A DNA stretch of 64,000 nucleotides, taken from NCBI GenBank assembly GCA_944381475.1, contig CALWLH010000037.1:30126-94125 (forward strand), given 5' to 3'. Source of the DNA: an uncultured Lachnospiraceae bacterium (GTDB taxonomy: Bacteria; Bacillota; Clostridia; Lachnospirales; Lachnospiraceae). Both the position numbers and the translations under genes were made by a program. The notes under the pieces are model-generated. The model was not told where the DNA came from and did no database searches. It saw nothing but the letters and a program-made list of their open reading frames with translations. Shown here piece by piece: positions 9,391-18,495 of the stretch. Numbering within the stretch: position 1 is the first letter of the stretch; every line of letters starts with the position of its first letter.

Positions 9391-10920
9391 ATGGGAGGCA
9401 GGACGCAGTTAAAAGCAGCAAATTCTTTGCAGGGCTCCATCACGGTGTACTGCTCCCTTGTGCTTCTTCTCATGGCTGCGCTGATCGGCAGCCTTCTGGA
9501 AAGCGCGCACCTGGCAGGTGTAGGGGTAAGGGCGGTTCAGGTGATGGCCACAGGGCTGGACAGTCTCTTTTCCATGTATGACCAGGGGCTTTATGAGCAG
9601 TATGGTCTGCTGTTTTTAAACGAAGAGCTTCTAAGTCTTTCTCTGGAAGAGCAGCTGGAGGAGTTTGTGTTTCAAAACGCGGATTTGAACCAGGGGTTTT
9701 CTGTCAGGACACCTCAGTTTCTGGCTTTTTGTCCGGAGGAGGTCTGTATTGACGCGCTTTACTATGCGGTGGATGACGAAGGGATTTTTCTGGAGAGGCA
9801 GGTGCTGGAACTGATGAAGTATCAGGAAACAGCTTCTCTGCTGGGGCAGCTTCAATCCTATCTGGCGCAGATTGCCAACGGGGATCAGGCTTACAGCTAT
9901 GTGGTGGAGCAAAACGGGGATTATGAGGAGACGGACTGGGGGGAATTGGCTGGATTGGAAGAGGACGCCGGCCAAACAGGGGGAGAAACTCTGCCACCCT
10001 CTGGGGAAGGGGAGACCTCTGAGATTACACAGGAGGATATTGACGCCTCTCTGGAGGGCAGCATCATTACCCAGGTTCAAGGGTTGCTGACAGATACGCT
10101 ACTCAGTCTGTTTGTGGATGATATGTCCGCGGTTTCGGAAAAGAGCAGAAGGGAGGAGGTTTCCTTTGGAGTATCTCATAATATTGCAGTTGATGGCGGG
10201 CTGATGGAGGATTTGGGAAGATCGGTGCTGTACAACGAATATCTGATGCAGTACATGGGGAGCTTTCTTCACCCCTCGGGGGGAGCTGGGCTGGACTATG
10301 AGCTGGAGTACATTCTTGGAGGAGCGCAGAGTGATAAGGAAAATCTGCTGACGGTTTTTACGCGGCTTCTCTTTACAAGAATGGGCTTGAACATTATTTT
10401 TCTGTTGGCAAACCACAGCCACAGCCAGGAGGCGGAGCTTATGGCCGGAACTCTGGTGGGTTGGACAGGAATTGTACCACTGGTGAAGGCGGTAAAGCTT
10501 CTGCTGATAGCAGTCTGGGCCTTTGCGGAAAGTATTCTTGATGTGAGAGCGCTGCTTTGCGGAAAAAAGGTTGCCTTTTTTAAAAGCGGCAGTACATGGA
10601 ATACCAGCATTTCCGACTGTGTTGCCCGGGTGGCGGCTGGAGACAGGGCGGAAGCGAGCAGCAGTGGGATTGGGTACGAGATATATCTGCGAATATTTTT
10701 ACTTTCGCAGAATATGCAGGAAAAATGTCTGCGCACCATGAACCTGATCCAATGGAATTTGAAGGAAAGGGGGCAGGGCTTTTCCTTTTCCAGCTGCGTT
10801 TATGGTATGGAGGTAACGATGAGGTACAGCGCAAAGCCTGTATTTGTCAGTATGTACGCAGGCGTGTACAGAGGAGAGGAAAGCTTTGGGGGCAGCGTTG
10901 GCTGGTCCCAGACATATTAA
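9391..10920 (+). CDS. DUF5702 protein of the Tad locus
   Basis: A 509-residue protein from ATG 9391 (GGGGGAG 3 bases upstream; an in-frame ATG at 9301 has no site). The N terminus NSLQGSITVYCSLVLLLMAA is a prepilin-like G-S-I-T-V motif plus membrane helix, with the bulk outside the cell. DUF5702 proteins accompany Tad loci in Lachnospiraceae; role unknown, perhaps a minor or tip component. Other marks: YNEYLMQYMGSFL, a Glu/Gly-rich acidic linker around residues 195-225, and a membrane-like stretch IVPLVKAVKLLLIAVWAFAE. The name rests on pattern memory and locus context. Confidence 0.72.
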   Translation: MGGRTQLKAANSLQGSITVYCSLVLLLMAALIGSLLESAHLAGVGVRAVQVMATGLDSLFSMYDQGLYEQYGLLFLNEELLSLSLEEQLEEFVFQNADLNQGFSVRTPQFLAFCPEEVCIDALYYAVDDEGIFLERQVLELMKYQETASLLGQLQSYLAQIANGDQAYSYVVEQNGDYEETDWGELAGLEEDAGQTGGETLPPSGEGETSEITQEDIDASLEGSIITQVQGLLTDTLLSLFVDDMSAVSEKSRREEVSFGVSHNIAVDGGLMEDLGRSVLYNEYLMQYMGSFLHPSGGAGLDYELEYILGGAQSDKENLLTVFTRLLFTRMGLNIIFLLANHSHSQEAELMAGTLVGWTGIVPLVKAVKLLLIAVWAFAESILDVRALLCGKKVAFFKSGSTWNTSISDCVARVAAGDRAEASSSGIGYEIYLRIFLLSQNMQEKCLRTMNLIQWNLKERGQGFSFSSCVYGMEVTMRYSAKPVFVSMYAGVYRGEESFGGSVGWSQTY

Positions 10921-10984
10921 ACCAGAGAATCCTTTGGCTGCACGAAGAACAGGAATTATTTAGAGAAAGGGGAGTGGGGAAGAA

Positions 10985-12054
10985 ATGTCTGTCTGTTCCG
11001 TACCGGTTTTCAAAGAAGATTGTCATAATTTATTATTTTGCAGTTCTGATCAACGCCTCGGACAGAAGGCTGCAATGTTCTATCAATCCTATTATGGTCA
11101 TATATATGCCTCCATCCAAACACAGTCCGGTTTATCCACTGGAAGCAGGACAGGCATTTCTTCCCGGCGCCCTTTTGTACGGAGGGAAGCATAACCGTTG
11201 AGGCCGCGTTGGTGCTTCCCCTGTTCTTTTTGGTTCTGGCAGGCTTCCTGTTTTATTTTCAGCTGATGACCCTGCAGCTTAGGCTTGCCAGCGGCCTGGA
11301 ACAGACTGGACAGCAGATCGCAAAGGTTTATCATCTGGATAACGTTATTCCGGACATTTTTTTCGGCAAAGAGTCGGGGGATGAGGAGGGTATCGGCCAA
11401 AAGATAAAGGAATATGGCGGTGAGCTGGTGGTTTTTGGGCTTACCGGAGTCTTCCTGAAGAATGCGCTTTTGGAGTATGCCGGTGAGGACTTTTTGGATG
11501 AGAGCTGTATAAAGAACGGAAGCGACGGAATGATCTGCTTCGTACTGGCGGAGGAACAGACGCTGGAGCTTCGGGTGACATATCAGGTGACCATTCCATT
11601 TCTGCCGGGGGAGTATATTACAATCCCCGTGACCCAGAGAGTTGTCCGGCGAATGTGGGTTGGAGTGGCTGCGGAGCCGGAGGCGGATAATTTGGAGGAG
11701 CCGGAGGCGGAGGAGGCGCAGGTTACAGTTTATGTGACCCGGTACGGCACCGTATATCATCTGTACAGGAGCTGCAGCGCCTTAAAGCGCAGTATTCGTT
11801 CCTGCGGATATGCCTCCATCGGTCAGCAGAGAAATAATCAGGGGGCCTGCTACGAACCCTGCAGCCAGTGTATCCGGGGGAATGCCAATGCCATTGTCTA
11901 TGTGACCTTGGACGGAAGGCGTTATCACAACAGTATCAGCTGTCAGGCTCTGCAACGGTATATAGAGGAAATTCCGGTCGAGGAAGCGGGGGATAAGAGG
12001 CTGTGCAGCTATTGCAGAAAACGACAGGAGGAGGAACATGGAGCTTTGGAGTGA
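10985..12054 (+). pseudogene. TadE-like pseudopilin gene broken by a one-base frameshift near 11185
   Basis: Translation would begin at ATG 10985 (GGGGAG with good spacing) and run through SSRRPFVRR before meeting a stop at 11192. One base back in frame, the sequence continues as GSITVEAALVLPLFFLVLAG, exactly the pseudopilin motif expected after R-R. The loss of a single G in the GGAGGGAAG run (11181-11189) explains this. The downstream frame is open to 12054 but has no usable start before GTG 11209, which is already inside the membrane helix. After the helix comes an outside domain, then two Cys-rich repeats: VYVTRYGTVYHLYRSCSAL ending PCSQC, and VYVTLDGRRYHNSISCQAL ending CSYC. Either a real disruption or a sequencing error. 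Confidence 0.7.
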
Positions 12055-12478
12055 GGGGGCGCTGGTGCTGTTTCTTGCAGGCAGCCTTGGACAGGATATA
12101 AAAAAACAAAGAATATCTCTTTGGTGGTTTTGCTTAAACGGGCTGGCAGCGGCTCTTCTGGCATACTTCTCAGAAACAGATTTCATATCTTTGCTTACAG
12201 GACTTTTGCCGGGAATCATCCTGTTTTTGGCTGCTGCCGCCACAAAGGAACGGATAGGAAAGGGGGACGCGGGAATGGTGATGCTTCTGGGAATGTATCT
12301 AGGACTGTGGGCGTGTCTGGCGGTGCTGATTATGAGCTGTACTCTTTTGGCTGCTGCAGGTGTCTGTATGTTGCTCCGGCACCGTGTTAGTCTGAAAAGG
12401 CATCTGATCTTTTCCCCCTTCCTGTGTGCCGGGTATATACTCTGGCGGATGCTGTCTTTAGCACAGGAGTTTGCATGA
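12038..12478 (+). CDS. Prepilin peptidase (TadV/CpaA, family A24)
   Basis: Membrane aspartic protease that cuts the leader from Flp pilin and pseudopilins. 146 residues, several hydrophobic segments. The two catalytic Asp sites are visible: SLGQDIKKQRIS after the first helix, and IGKGDAGMVMLLGMYLG, the G-x-G-D motif. It is a short A24 form without the methyltransferase domain. The ATG overlaps the end of the preceding TadE-like frame by 17 bp and has GGAGGA 4-5 bases upstream. Its own stop overlaps the next start (ATGA at 12475), so the genes are translationally coupled. Confidence 0.88.
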   Translation: MELWSEGALVLFLAGSLGQDIKKQRISLWWFCLNGLAAALLAYFSETDFISLLTGLLPGIILFLAAAATKERIGKGDAGMVMLLGMYLGLWACLAVLIMSCTLLAAAGVCMLLRHRVSLKRHLIFSPFLCAGYILWRMLSLAQEFA

Positions 12479-12999
12479 GGGGGAAAAGGGGCAGCATCAC
12501 TGTGGAGGCCAGCATTGTGATGACGGCTGCTCTGTTTATGACGATCTTCCTGTTTTTCATGGCTGCTTATTTCCATGATATGCACAGGCTTCAGGCATTG
12601 TTCACCCGCCAGGTATGGGAGCTTCGGGCAGATATAATCCGTCATCAGAAGGAGACGGGAAAAATAGACTGGGAGCAGTGGATGGAGGAACCCCTTTTTT
12701 GGAGACTATCATCCGGCTTTGAAGAGGAGGAGCTGGCATTTGCCCGGGCCCTGGAGGAGGCGTGCAGGATGTGGTTTGGAAATGCATGCAGCTTCTCCGT
12801 GGAGCTTTCCGCACAGGGGGCAGCCATCGCCTATGAGGGCTTCTATCATTTTCCGCTGCAGACAGGCTTTGACAGTGACGCAGGGATATATTACCAGGGC
12901 AGCGCAGAGCTGTCCGGCACGGAGCCGGAGGAGTGGATTCGGTTTATCGGAGGTATTGTAAGAGGATTTGGCGGAGAGGAGCAGGAAGATGGAGATTGA
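12475..12999 (+). CDS. TadE-like pseudopilin
   Basis: A 174-residue protein. The N-terminal RGKRGSITVEASIVMTAALF is a prepilin-type site followed by a membrane helix, with about 135 residues outside. TadE-like proteins are minor pilins or assembly factors processed by the prepilin peptidase, which is encoded directly upstream with a 4-bp overlap. The chosen ATG has AGGAG 5 bases upstream; an upstream in-frame ATG at 12424 would bury the leader. Unlike the other TadE-like gene of this operon it is intact and lacks Cys repeats. Confidence 0.8.
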   Translation: MRGKRGSITVEASIVMTAALFMTIFLFFMAAYFHDMHRLQALFTRQVWELRADIIRHQKETGKIDWEQWMEEPLFWRLSSGFEEEELAFARALEEACRMWFGNACSFSVELSAQGAAIAYEGFYHFPLQTGFDSDAGIYYQGSAELSGTEPEEWIRFIGGIVRGFGGEEQEDGD

Positions 13000-13732
13000 G
13001 CTTATTCGGAATCAGAACAGAAACTATGTGAGCATCCGGCTGCAGGAAGGACAGTTTTATGCCCATGAGCGCAGTATGCTGGCCTACAACCAGATACCGG
13101 GCTTCTTACCCGTGAATATAAGATATGTGGATGAGCTGGTGCATGTAGAATACAGTCTTTTGGGCATGCAGTCTTTATCAGCATATTTTGTACACCGGCG
13201 CTTTAGTGAGGAGCAGATCATTTGGCTGGTCCGGTCTTTGTTTGACGTCCAGACACAGCTTTTAGAGTACATGCTGTCGCCGGACGGGCTTATTTTGGAC
13301 CCGGATTATGTGTTTTTGGACGCGGATGAAATGCGGATGCGCTTTTGTTATCGCCCGGGAGAGCGGGGAACTGTGGAGAAAAATGTACAGTCCCTGCTTC
13401 AATACATACTGGATCACGTGGATTTTAATGACCAGAGGGCGGTGACGCTGGCTTATGGACTGTATCATCTGGAGCATGGGGGAGGAGATGTCTTAAATAC
13501 GTTGAAGGGCTATATAGAGAAAAGAACAGGGAGCATTTTGGGTCAAGGGGGCTTTGACAAAAACTCCGGGGAGGAGCAAGAGGAAGAGGATGAAATTGCG
13601 GGAGGGAAGGACTGCTCCAGAGAGGAAGGATGTTCAATATCATCCCGCCAGGGCCTGCTCCGCCGTTTCTTTCGTCGGAAAAGCAAAAGGGAGCTGCTTT
13701 TGGCGGATAAAGCATATATTCATGGACAATAG
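12989..13732 (+). CDS. DUF6382 protein without FHA domain
   Basis: Last gene of the Tad operon, 247 residues from ATG 12989 (GGAG upstream). The first about 170 residues match DUF6382: MLAYNQIPGFLPVNIRYVD, a Y-S-x-x-G-M-Q-S-L stretch, and DPDYVFLD. In related loci this domain is commonly followed by an FHA phosphopeptide-binding domain. Here a Glu-rich low-complexity stretch and a basic tail (LLRRFFRRKSKRE) end the protein, and a terminator follows 20 bp later, so there is no room for FHA. It is probably a cytosolic accessory factor. No downstream frame encodes a detached FHA domain. Confidence 0.7.
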   Translation: MEIELIRNQNRNYVSIRLQEGQFYAHERSMLAYNQIPGFLPVNIRYVDELVHVEYSLLGMQSLSAYFVHRRFSEEQIIWLVRSLFDVQTQLLEYMLSPDGLILDPDYVFLDADEMRMRFCYRPGERGTVEKNVQSLLQYILDHVDFNDQRAVTLAYGLYHLEHGGGDVLNTLKGYIEKRTGSILGQGGFDKNSGEEQEEEDEIAGGKDCSREEGCSISSRQGLLRRFFRRKSKRELLLADKAYIHGQ

Positions 13733-13751
13733 ACATTGGAGTTGGGGAAAG

Positions 13752-13784
13752 CTTGCCTTCTGCTATGCAGAGGGCGAGTTTTTT
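13752..13784 (+). terminator. Terminator of the Tad pilus operon
   Basis: A 12-bp stem (13752-13763 with 13767-13778, three G-T pairs), a TAT loop and six T residues. It is the first strong terminator after the promoter at 4502. Confidence 0.88.
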
Positions 13785-13812
13785 GTTGATTTTCTTTCTG
13801 TTTCGTTATACA
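13783..13812 (+). promoter_or_regulatory. Possible promoter of the rhomboid gene
   Basis: -35 TTGTTG (13783-13788), 18-bp spacer, -10 TATACA (13807-13812). It starts at the T-run of the preceding terminator. Confidence 0.4.
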
Positions 13813-13901
13813 CTAAGGATGAAAGGCTTTACTGACCCGCAGACCTTATGAAAATAAATCTGCTGGCGCAGATATTTGAAGATAGAAGCAGGTAGGATAT
13901 A

Positions 13902-14909
13902 ATGTTAGATAAATTGTCGGGAGTTTTTACTCTGAGGGGTTATATGAAGATACTCACCACCCGGCCGGAGGCACAGATTGTGCTGAAGATCACGGCGGAG
14001 GGGATTCGGTTTTTATGTCTGATCGATGATACCGAGAATGTACTGACTCCCGGGGCAGTGTCCCGGCTTTTGGAAAGTGCCCGGCAGTATATACAGGGGA
14101 ACGAAAAGCTTTCCCATTATGCCGGAGAGATGAAGGGACTAGCCCTGATTATTACTAATGACCCTGCCCATACCAGATCCCTTTTGTCAGAGGGGGATAC
14201 CTTCTGGCTGATTCATCAGCCCGCCAGACGACTGATGATCTATGACGACCAGCCGGGAGAATTCGGAGATGCTCGCAGCTGTGTGGAGGAATATCTGAAC
14301 CAGAATGCGCTCCGGATGATGCTGGCCTCCGCAAAGGAGCTGTTCAGCCCGGTGAATATAGGTCTGATTGTGGTGAACATCCTGATATTCGTTCTGATGG
14401 AGATCTTTGGTTCCACAGAGGACGCGGGTTATATGATCAATCATGGGGCGTTGTCGGTACATGAAGTGCTGCAGGAAAAGGAATATTTCAGGCTCATCAC
14501 CAGCGCCTTTCTCCATTTTGGAACCGCCCATCTTCTCTACAACATGATCTCTCTTTTGTATCTGGGGAAGCCTCTGGAGCATGTGCTGGGCAGCACCCGG
14601 TACTTGATATTTTATCTGATCTGCGCGGTGGGAGCCAGCTGCGCAAGTCTTGGCTGGCATAGTCTTCATAATGAGATTTATACCGTCTCCGCAGGAGCCT
14701 CTGGAGCCATTTGCGGCGTGGCAGGAGGGCTTGCTTATGTGATGCTCAGAAACAGAAAGAAAAACAAGTACTTTAATTTTGTCAGATGGGCCATCTTTGT
14801 GGCCCTGGTGGCGGGACAGGGCATCGGCTCGGAGGGCATCGACAATGCCGCGCATATCGGGGGCATGATCATCGGATTTTTGCTTGCGATGCTGATGCAC
14901 CGTATTTAA
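13902..14909 (+). CDS. Rhomboid-family intramembrane serine protease
   Basis: A 335-residue membrane protease that cleaves helices within the bilayer. Residues 1-145 form a soluble N-terminal domain. The rhomboid core starts near residue 150. It shows HFGTAHLLYN (His205, His210, Asn214), the catalytic serine in SAGASGAI (Ser267), and the histidine partner in IDNAAHIGG (His318). Six hydrophobic segments fit the basic rhomboid fold. AGGTAGG lies 5 bases before the ATG; a second ATG at 13944, with GAGGGG upstream, is also possible. It stands alone between the pilus operon and the HIT gene. Confidence 0.88.
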   Translation: MLDKLSGVFTLRGYMKILTTRPEAQIVLKITAEGIRFLCLIDDTENVLTPGAVSRLLESARQYIQGNEKLSHYAGEMKGLALIITNDPAHTRSLLSEGDTFWLIHQPARRLMIYDDQPGEFGDARSCVEEYLNQNALRMMLASAKELFSPVNIGLIVVNILIFVLMEIFGSTEDAGYMINHGALSVHEVLQEKEYFRLITSAFLHFGTAHLLYNMISLLYLGKPLEHVLGSTRYLIFYLICAVGASCASLGWHSLHNEIYTVSAGASGAICGVAGGLAYVMLRNRKKNKYFNFVRWAIFVALVAGQGIGSEGIDNAAHIGGMIIGFLLAMLMHRI

Positions 14910-15036
14910 AATCCCCTTTAGTATAGCCATTACTAGATACGCAGGCTCTGTGAAGGAGCTTACATATAGAAATATTGAAGAGAAAAAAATTGAAAGGAAA
15001 GGATAGCCGCGGATTTTTTTCGCGGCAGGTGAACAC

Positions 15037-15453
15037 ATGGCAGACTGTATTTTTTGTATGATTGCAAAGGGAGAGATTCCCTCCACAACCGTCTATGAGG
15101 ACGAGACCTTTAAGGCGGTCTTTGATATCAGCCCTGCAAATAAGGGCCATCTTCTGATCTTACCAAAAGCCCATGCGGCAAATGTATGTGAGCTTCCGGA
15201 AGAGATGGCGGCAAAGGTGCTGCCTTTAGCCGCAAAGCTGGGAGAAGCCCTGAAAAAGGCCCTGGGGGCGGAGGGCTTTAATCTGGTTGTAAATACCGGG
15301 GAGGCCGCAGGACAGACGGTGATGCATTTTCATATGCATGTGATTCCCAGATATAAGGGCGATTCCCCCATGGTAACATGGAAGCCGGGCGCCTATGAGG
15401 ATGGTGAGGCCGCCAAGGTGGCGGAGAAGATCGTTGAGGCACTGAGGGCATGA
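15037..15453 (+). CDS. HIT-family hydrolase (HinT-like)
   Basis: A 138-residue nucleoside phosphoramidase or hydrolase of the histidine triad family. The N terminus DCIFCMIAKGEIPS gives the usual Cys pair, and the triad is HFHMHVIP near residue 100 (H-x-H-x-H), whose middle histidine is the nucleophile. AGGTGA is 5 bases before the ATG. The ribosome binding site sits beside a short GCCGCG / CGCGGC hairpin (15007-15025). The stop overlaps the next ATG by 4 bp (ATGA), indicating coupling to the HAD gene. Confidence 0.93.
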   Translation: MADCIFCMIAKGEIPSTTVYEDETFKAVFDISPANKGHLLILPKAHAANVCELPEEMAAKVLPLAAKLGEALKKALGAEGFNLVVNTGEAAGQTVMHFHMHVIPRYKGDSPMVTWKPGAYEDGEAAKVAEKIVEALRA

Positions 15454-16067
15454 TCAGGAATATTATTTTTGATGTGGGTCAGGTTCTGGTGGATTTTCGA
15501 TGGCAGGGCTATATGAGAGATCTGGGATTTTCCGAGGAAACAATCAGAATTCTAGGTGAAAAAATCGTTATGGCCCCCATATGGGGAGAGCTGGATCTGG
15601 GGCTGCGCCCGGAGGAGGAGATCGTGGCGGATATGATTCGTCTCCTTCCGGAATATGAGGCTGAGATCAGAGCGTTTCTGGATGATCCGGCGGATGTGGT
15701 GCGGCCCTTTCCCAAAACCAGACAGTGGCTTTCGGGTTTGAAAAAGCGGGGATATAAGATCTATCTGCTGTCCAATTATCCCAGGAGGCTCTTTTCCCTC
15801 CATGAGCGCGCCAGCTTCAACTTTATGGATCTCATTGATGGGAAGGTGGTTTCTGCGTTTGAGAATCTGGTAAAACCACAAAGGGAAATCTATGAGCTGC
15901 TTTTGAACCGGTATGAACTGCAGGCCGGGGCGTGCGTGTTCTTAGACGACCGTCCTGTGAATCTGGAGGCGGCGGAGGGTCTTGGCATCAAAACCATTCA
16001 TGTGACGGACCAGGAGCGGGCCATTGAATGTCTGGAAGAACTTTTACAAAATGAAAAATGCAAATAA
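15450..16067 (+). CDS. HAD-superfamily hydrolase (YihX-like)
   Basis: A 205-residue haloacid dehalogenase-type phosphatase, subfamily IA. Motif I is FDVGQVLVDF (nucleophile Asp; the usual second acidic D is present), motif II is YLLSNYP, motif III has the Lys in LVKPQREIY, and motif IV is CVFLDDRPVNLEAA. The YihX subgroup acts on sugar phosphates such as glucose-1-phosphate, but the substrate cannot be read here. Its ATG overlaps the HIT stop codon. Confidence 0.88.
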   Translation: MIRNIIFDVGQVLVDFRWQGYMRDLGFSEETIRILGEKIVMAPIWGELDLGLRPEEEIVADMIRLLPEYEAEIRAFLDDPADVVRPFPKTRQWLSGLKKRGYKIYLLSNYPRRLFSLHERASFNFMDLIDGKVVSAFENLVKPQREIYELLLNRYELQAGACVFLDDRPVNLEAAEGLGIKTIHVTDQERAIECLEELLQNEKCK

Positions 16068-16102
16068 AATCTGTAAAACAGAAAAAAACTCGGAAAAAAC
16101 AC

Positions 16103-16131
16103 TTGCATTATCGAAAAAAATGTAGTATGCT
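16103..16131 (+). promoter_or_regulatory. Predicted upstream promoter (P1) of the glnN leader
   Basis: -35 TTGCAT (16103-16108), 17-bp spacer, -10 TATGCT (16126-16131). Transcription would start near 16138, about 18 bases before the hairpin at 16156, so that hairpin could act as an attenuator. Confidence 0.5.
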
Positions 16132-16155
16132 TCTTTTCGTTAAGAGAATTTGTGA

Positions 16156-16191
16156 CAAGGGTGTCAGGCATAAGCTTTGACGCCCTTTTTT
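16156..16191 (+). terminator. Terminator or attenuator upstream of glnN
   Basis: Stem AGGGTGTCA / TGACGCCCT (9 bp, one G-T pair), an 11-base loop and TTTTTTCTTTTT. It lies between promoter P1 and a second promoter, so it either ends the HIT/HAD transcript or attenuates glnN. Confidence 0.75.
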
Positions 16192-16230
16192 CTTTTTAAA
16201 AATTCTCTTGGAAATCTTTGCAAATACCGC

Positions 16231-16259
16231 TTTTCAGAATCGAAGGTTTCTGCTATACT
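16231..16259 (+). promoter_or_regulatory. Predicted proximal promoter (P2) of glnN
   Basis: Extended -10 TGCTATACT (core 16254-16259) with a weak -35 TTTTCA 17 bp upstream. A short palindrome ACTTAA / TTAAGT follows at about 16286-16302. Confidence 0.45.
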
Positions 16260-16340
16260 ATGGAGCGGTGACAGCGACCTGAAACTTAATTTTGTTAAGT
16301 GTATGAGCAGGGGTATCAAAAAAGAAGGAGAGGTTCCCGT

Positions 16341-18455
16341 ATGAGTACTACAAATGTAGCAGACATTTTTGGCACGAACGTGTTCAACGACACGGTGATG
16401 AGAGAGCGTCTTCCCAAGCAGGTTTACAAGGAGCTGCGGAAGACCATTGATGAGGGTAAGGAGCTTGACCCCATGGTAGCAGAGGTTGTAGCCAATGCCA
16501 TGAAGGACTGGGCTATCGAGAAGGGCGCTACCCATTACACCCACTGGTTCCAGCCGCTGACCGGCACCACCGCTGAAAAGCACGATGCTTTCGTATCCGC
16601 GCCCAATGCACAGGGCAAGGTTCTGATGGAGTTTTCCGGTAAGGAGCTGATTAAGGGCGAGCCGGACGCATCCTCATTCCCCTCCGGCGGTCTCCGCGCC
16701 ACATTTGAGGCGAGAGGCTATACAGCATGGGACTGCACCTCTCCCGCGTTTGTAAAGGAGGACGCTACAGGGGCTATTCTTTGCATCCCTACAGCATTCT
16801 GCTCCTACACAGGCGAGGCCCTGGATAAAAAGACCCCGCTGCTTCGCTCCATGGAGGCTGTAAGCAACCAGGCTCTTCGTATCCTAAGACTATTTGGAAA
16901 TACCACATCCAAGAAGGTTTCCGCTTCCGTAGGTCCCGAGCAGGAGTATTTCATCATCGACCATGAGAAGTACTTACAGAGAGAGGATCTGATCTTCACG
17001 GGCCGTACCCTTTTCGGCGCTATGCCTCCCAAGGGTCAGGAGCTGGAGGATCACTACTTCGGTAAGATTCGCGAGAGAATCGGAAGCTTTATGAAGGATG
17101 TGAATATTGAGCTGTGGAAGCTTGGCGTATCTGCTAAGACACAGCACAACGAGGTTGCCCCTGCGCAGCATGAGCTGGCTCCCGTTTATGCCGTTGCCAA
17201 TATCGCGGTTGACCACAACCAGCTGGTTATGGAAACCTTAAAGAAGGTTGCAGAGCGCCACGGCCTGGAATGCCTGCTGCACGAAAAACCCTTTGCAGGC
17301 GTAAACGGTTCTGGTAAGCACAACAACTGGTCCCTGACTACAGATGACGGCATCAACCTGCTGGATCCGGGCGTAACACCCCATGAGAATATTCAGTTCC
17401 TGCTGGTACTGGCCTGCATCTTAAGCGCAGTTGATAAGCACGCGGACCTGCTCCGGGAATCCGCAGCGGATGTGGGCAACGACCACAGACTGGGCGCTAA
17501 TGAAGCACCGCCCGCCATTATCTCTGTATTCCTCGGGGAGCAGCTGGAGGATGTTGTTGAGCAGCTCATCAGCACAGGCGAGGCAACAAAGTCCAAGACT
17601 GGCGGCGTATTAAAGACGGGTGTAAGCACCTTGCCGGATTTGGTAAAGGATGCAACGGACCGTAACAGAACATCACCCTTTGCTTTTACCGGCAACAAGT
17701 TTGAGTTCCGTATGGTCGGCTCCAACGACTCCATTTCTGAACCCAACACCGTATTAAATGCCATCGTCGCAGAGGCCTTCAGCGACGCAGCGGATATTCT
17801 GGAGAAGGCGGAGGATTTCCCTCTTGCAGTACATGATCTGATTAAGGAGCTGCTTACCAAGCATCAGCGGATTATCTTCAACGGCAACGGCTATTCCGAT
17901 GCGTGGGTGGAGGAGGCTGAGAGAAGGGGTCTGCCCAATATTAAGTCCATGGTGGAGGCTGTTCCCGCACTGAATACGGAGAAGGCTGTTGCGCTCTTCG
18001 AGAAGTTTGGCATCTTCACCAAGGCTGAGCTTGACTCCAGAGTGGAGATTCAGTACGAGAACTACGCAAAGGCCATCAACATCGAGGCGCTGACCATGAT
18101 CGAGATGGCGTCCAAGAGCATCATCCCTGCCATCATCAAGTACACCACCGACCTGGCAATCTCCATCAACACTGTAAAGAGCGCCTGTGCGGATGCAGAT
18201 ATCAGTGTTCAGACAGAGCTGCTTGTGGAGGTCAGCGCAAAGCTGTCCGAGGCAAAGGTTGCGCTGGCAAAGCTGCAGGAGGCTACCGCGGCTGCTTCTG
18301 CCAAGGAGTGTGAGGAGTGCAAGGCAAAGGCTTACCATGAGGAGGTTATTCCTGCCATGGCTGCACTTCGTGCTCCCGTTGATGAGATGGAGATGCTGGT
18401 TGACAAGAAGGCATGGCCGATGCCTACATACGGCGACCTGATCTTTGAGGTTTAA
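16341..18455 (+). CDS. glnN: Glutamine synthetase type III
   Basis: Makes glutamine from glutamate, ammonia and ATP in the cytosol, the main route of ammonium assimilation here. The 704-residue length is typical of the dodecameric GSIII family, far above GSI (about 450). Recognisable parts: the N-terminal [29 protein letters not shown] (metal-binding Glu), [13 protein letters not shown], the ATP/glutamate-site [25 protein letters not shown] and [16 protein letters not shown]-terminal helical region rich in Ala and Glu is normal for GSIII. ATG 16341 is chosen over 16299 because AGGAGAGG precedes it by 7 bases. No GlnR or ANTAR gene is adjacent. Confidence 0.95.
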   Translation: MSTTNVADIFGTNVFNDTVMRERLPKQVYKELRKTIDEGKELDPMVAEVVANAMKDWAIEKGATHYTHWFQPLTGTTAEKHDAFVSAPNAQGKVLMEFSGKELIKGEPDASSFPSGGLRATFEARGYTAWDCTSPAFVKEDATGAILCIPTAFCSYTGEALDKKTPLLRSMEAVSNQALRILRLFGNTTSKKVSASVGPEQEYFIIDHEKYLQREDLIFTGRTLFGAMPPKGQELEDHYFGKIRERIGSFMKDVNIELWKLGVSAKTQHNEVAPAQHELAPVYAVANIAVDHNQLVMETLKKVAERHGLECLLHEKPFAGVNGSGKHNNWSLTTDDGINLLDPGVTPHENIQFLLVLACILSAVDKHADLLRESAADVGNDHRLGANEAPPAIISVFLGEQLEDVVEQLISTGEATKSKTGGVLKTGVSTLPDLVKDATDRNRTSPFAFTGNKFEFRMVGSNDSISEPNTVLNAIVAEAFSDAADILEKAEDFPLAVHDLIKELLTKHQRIIFNGNGYSDAWVEEAERRGLPNIKSMVEAVPALNTEKAVALFEKFGIFTKAELDSRVEIQYENYAKAINIEALTMIEMASKSIIPAIIKYTTDLAISINTVKSACADADISVQTELLVEVSAKLSEAKVALAKLQEATAAASAKECEECKAKAYHEEVIPAMAALRAPVDEMEMLVDKKAWPMPTYGDLIFEV

Positions 18456-18495
18456 TCGGAGAAACCCCTTATTTGAATTTCATAGTTTTTTTCCA

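Noticed and set aside
11181..11190. Programmed -1 frameshift as an explanation for the TadE-like gene
   Set aside because: No X-XXY-YYZ slippery heptamer exists in the zero frame (AGG GAA), and no pseudoknot or strong stimulatory stem follows.
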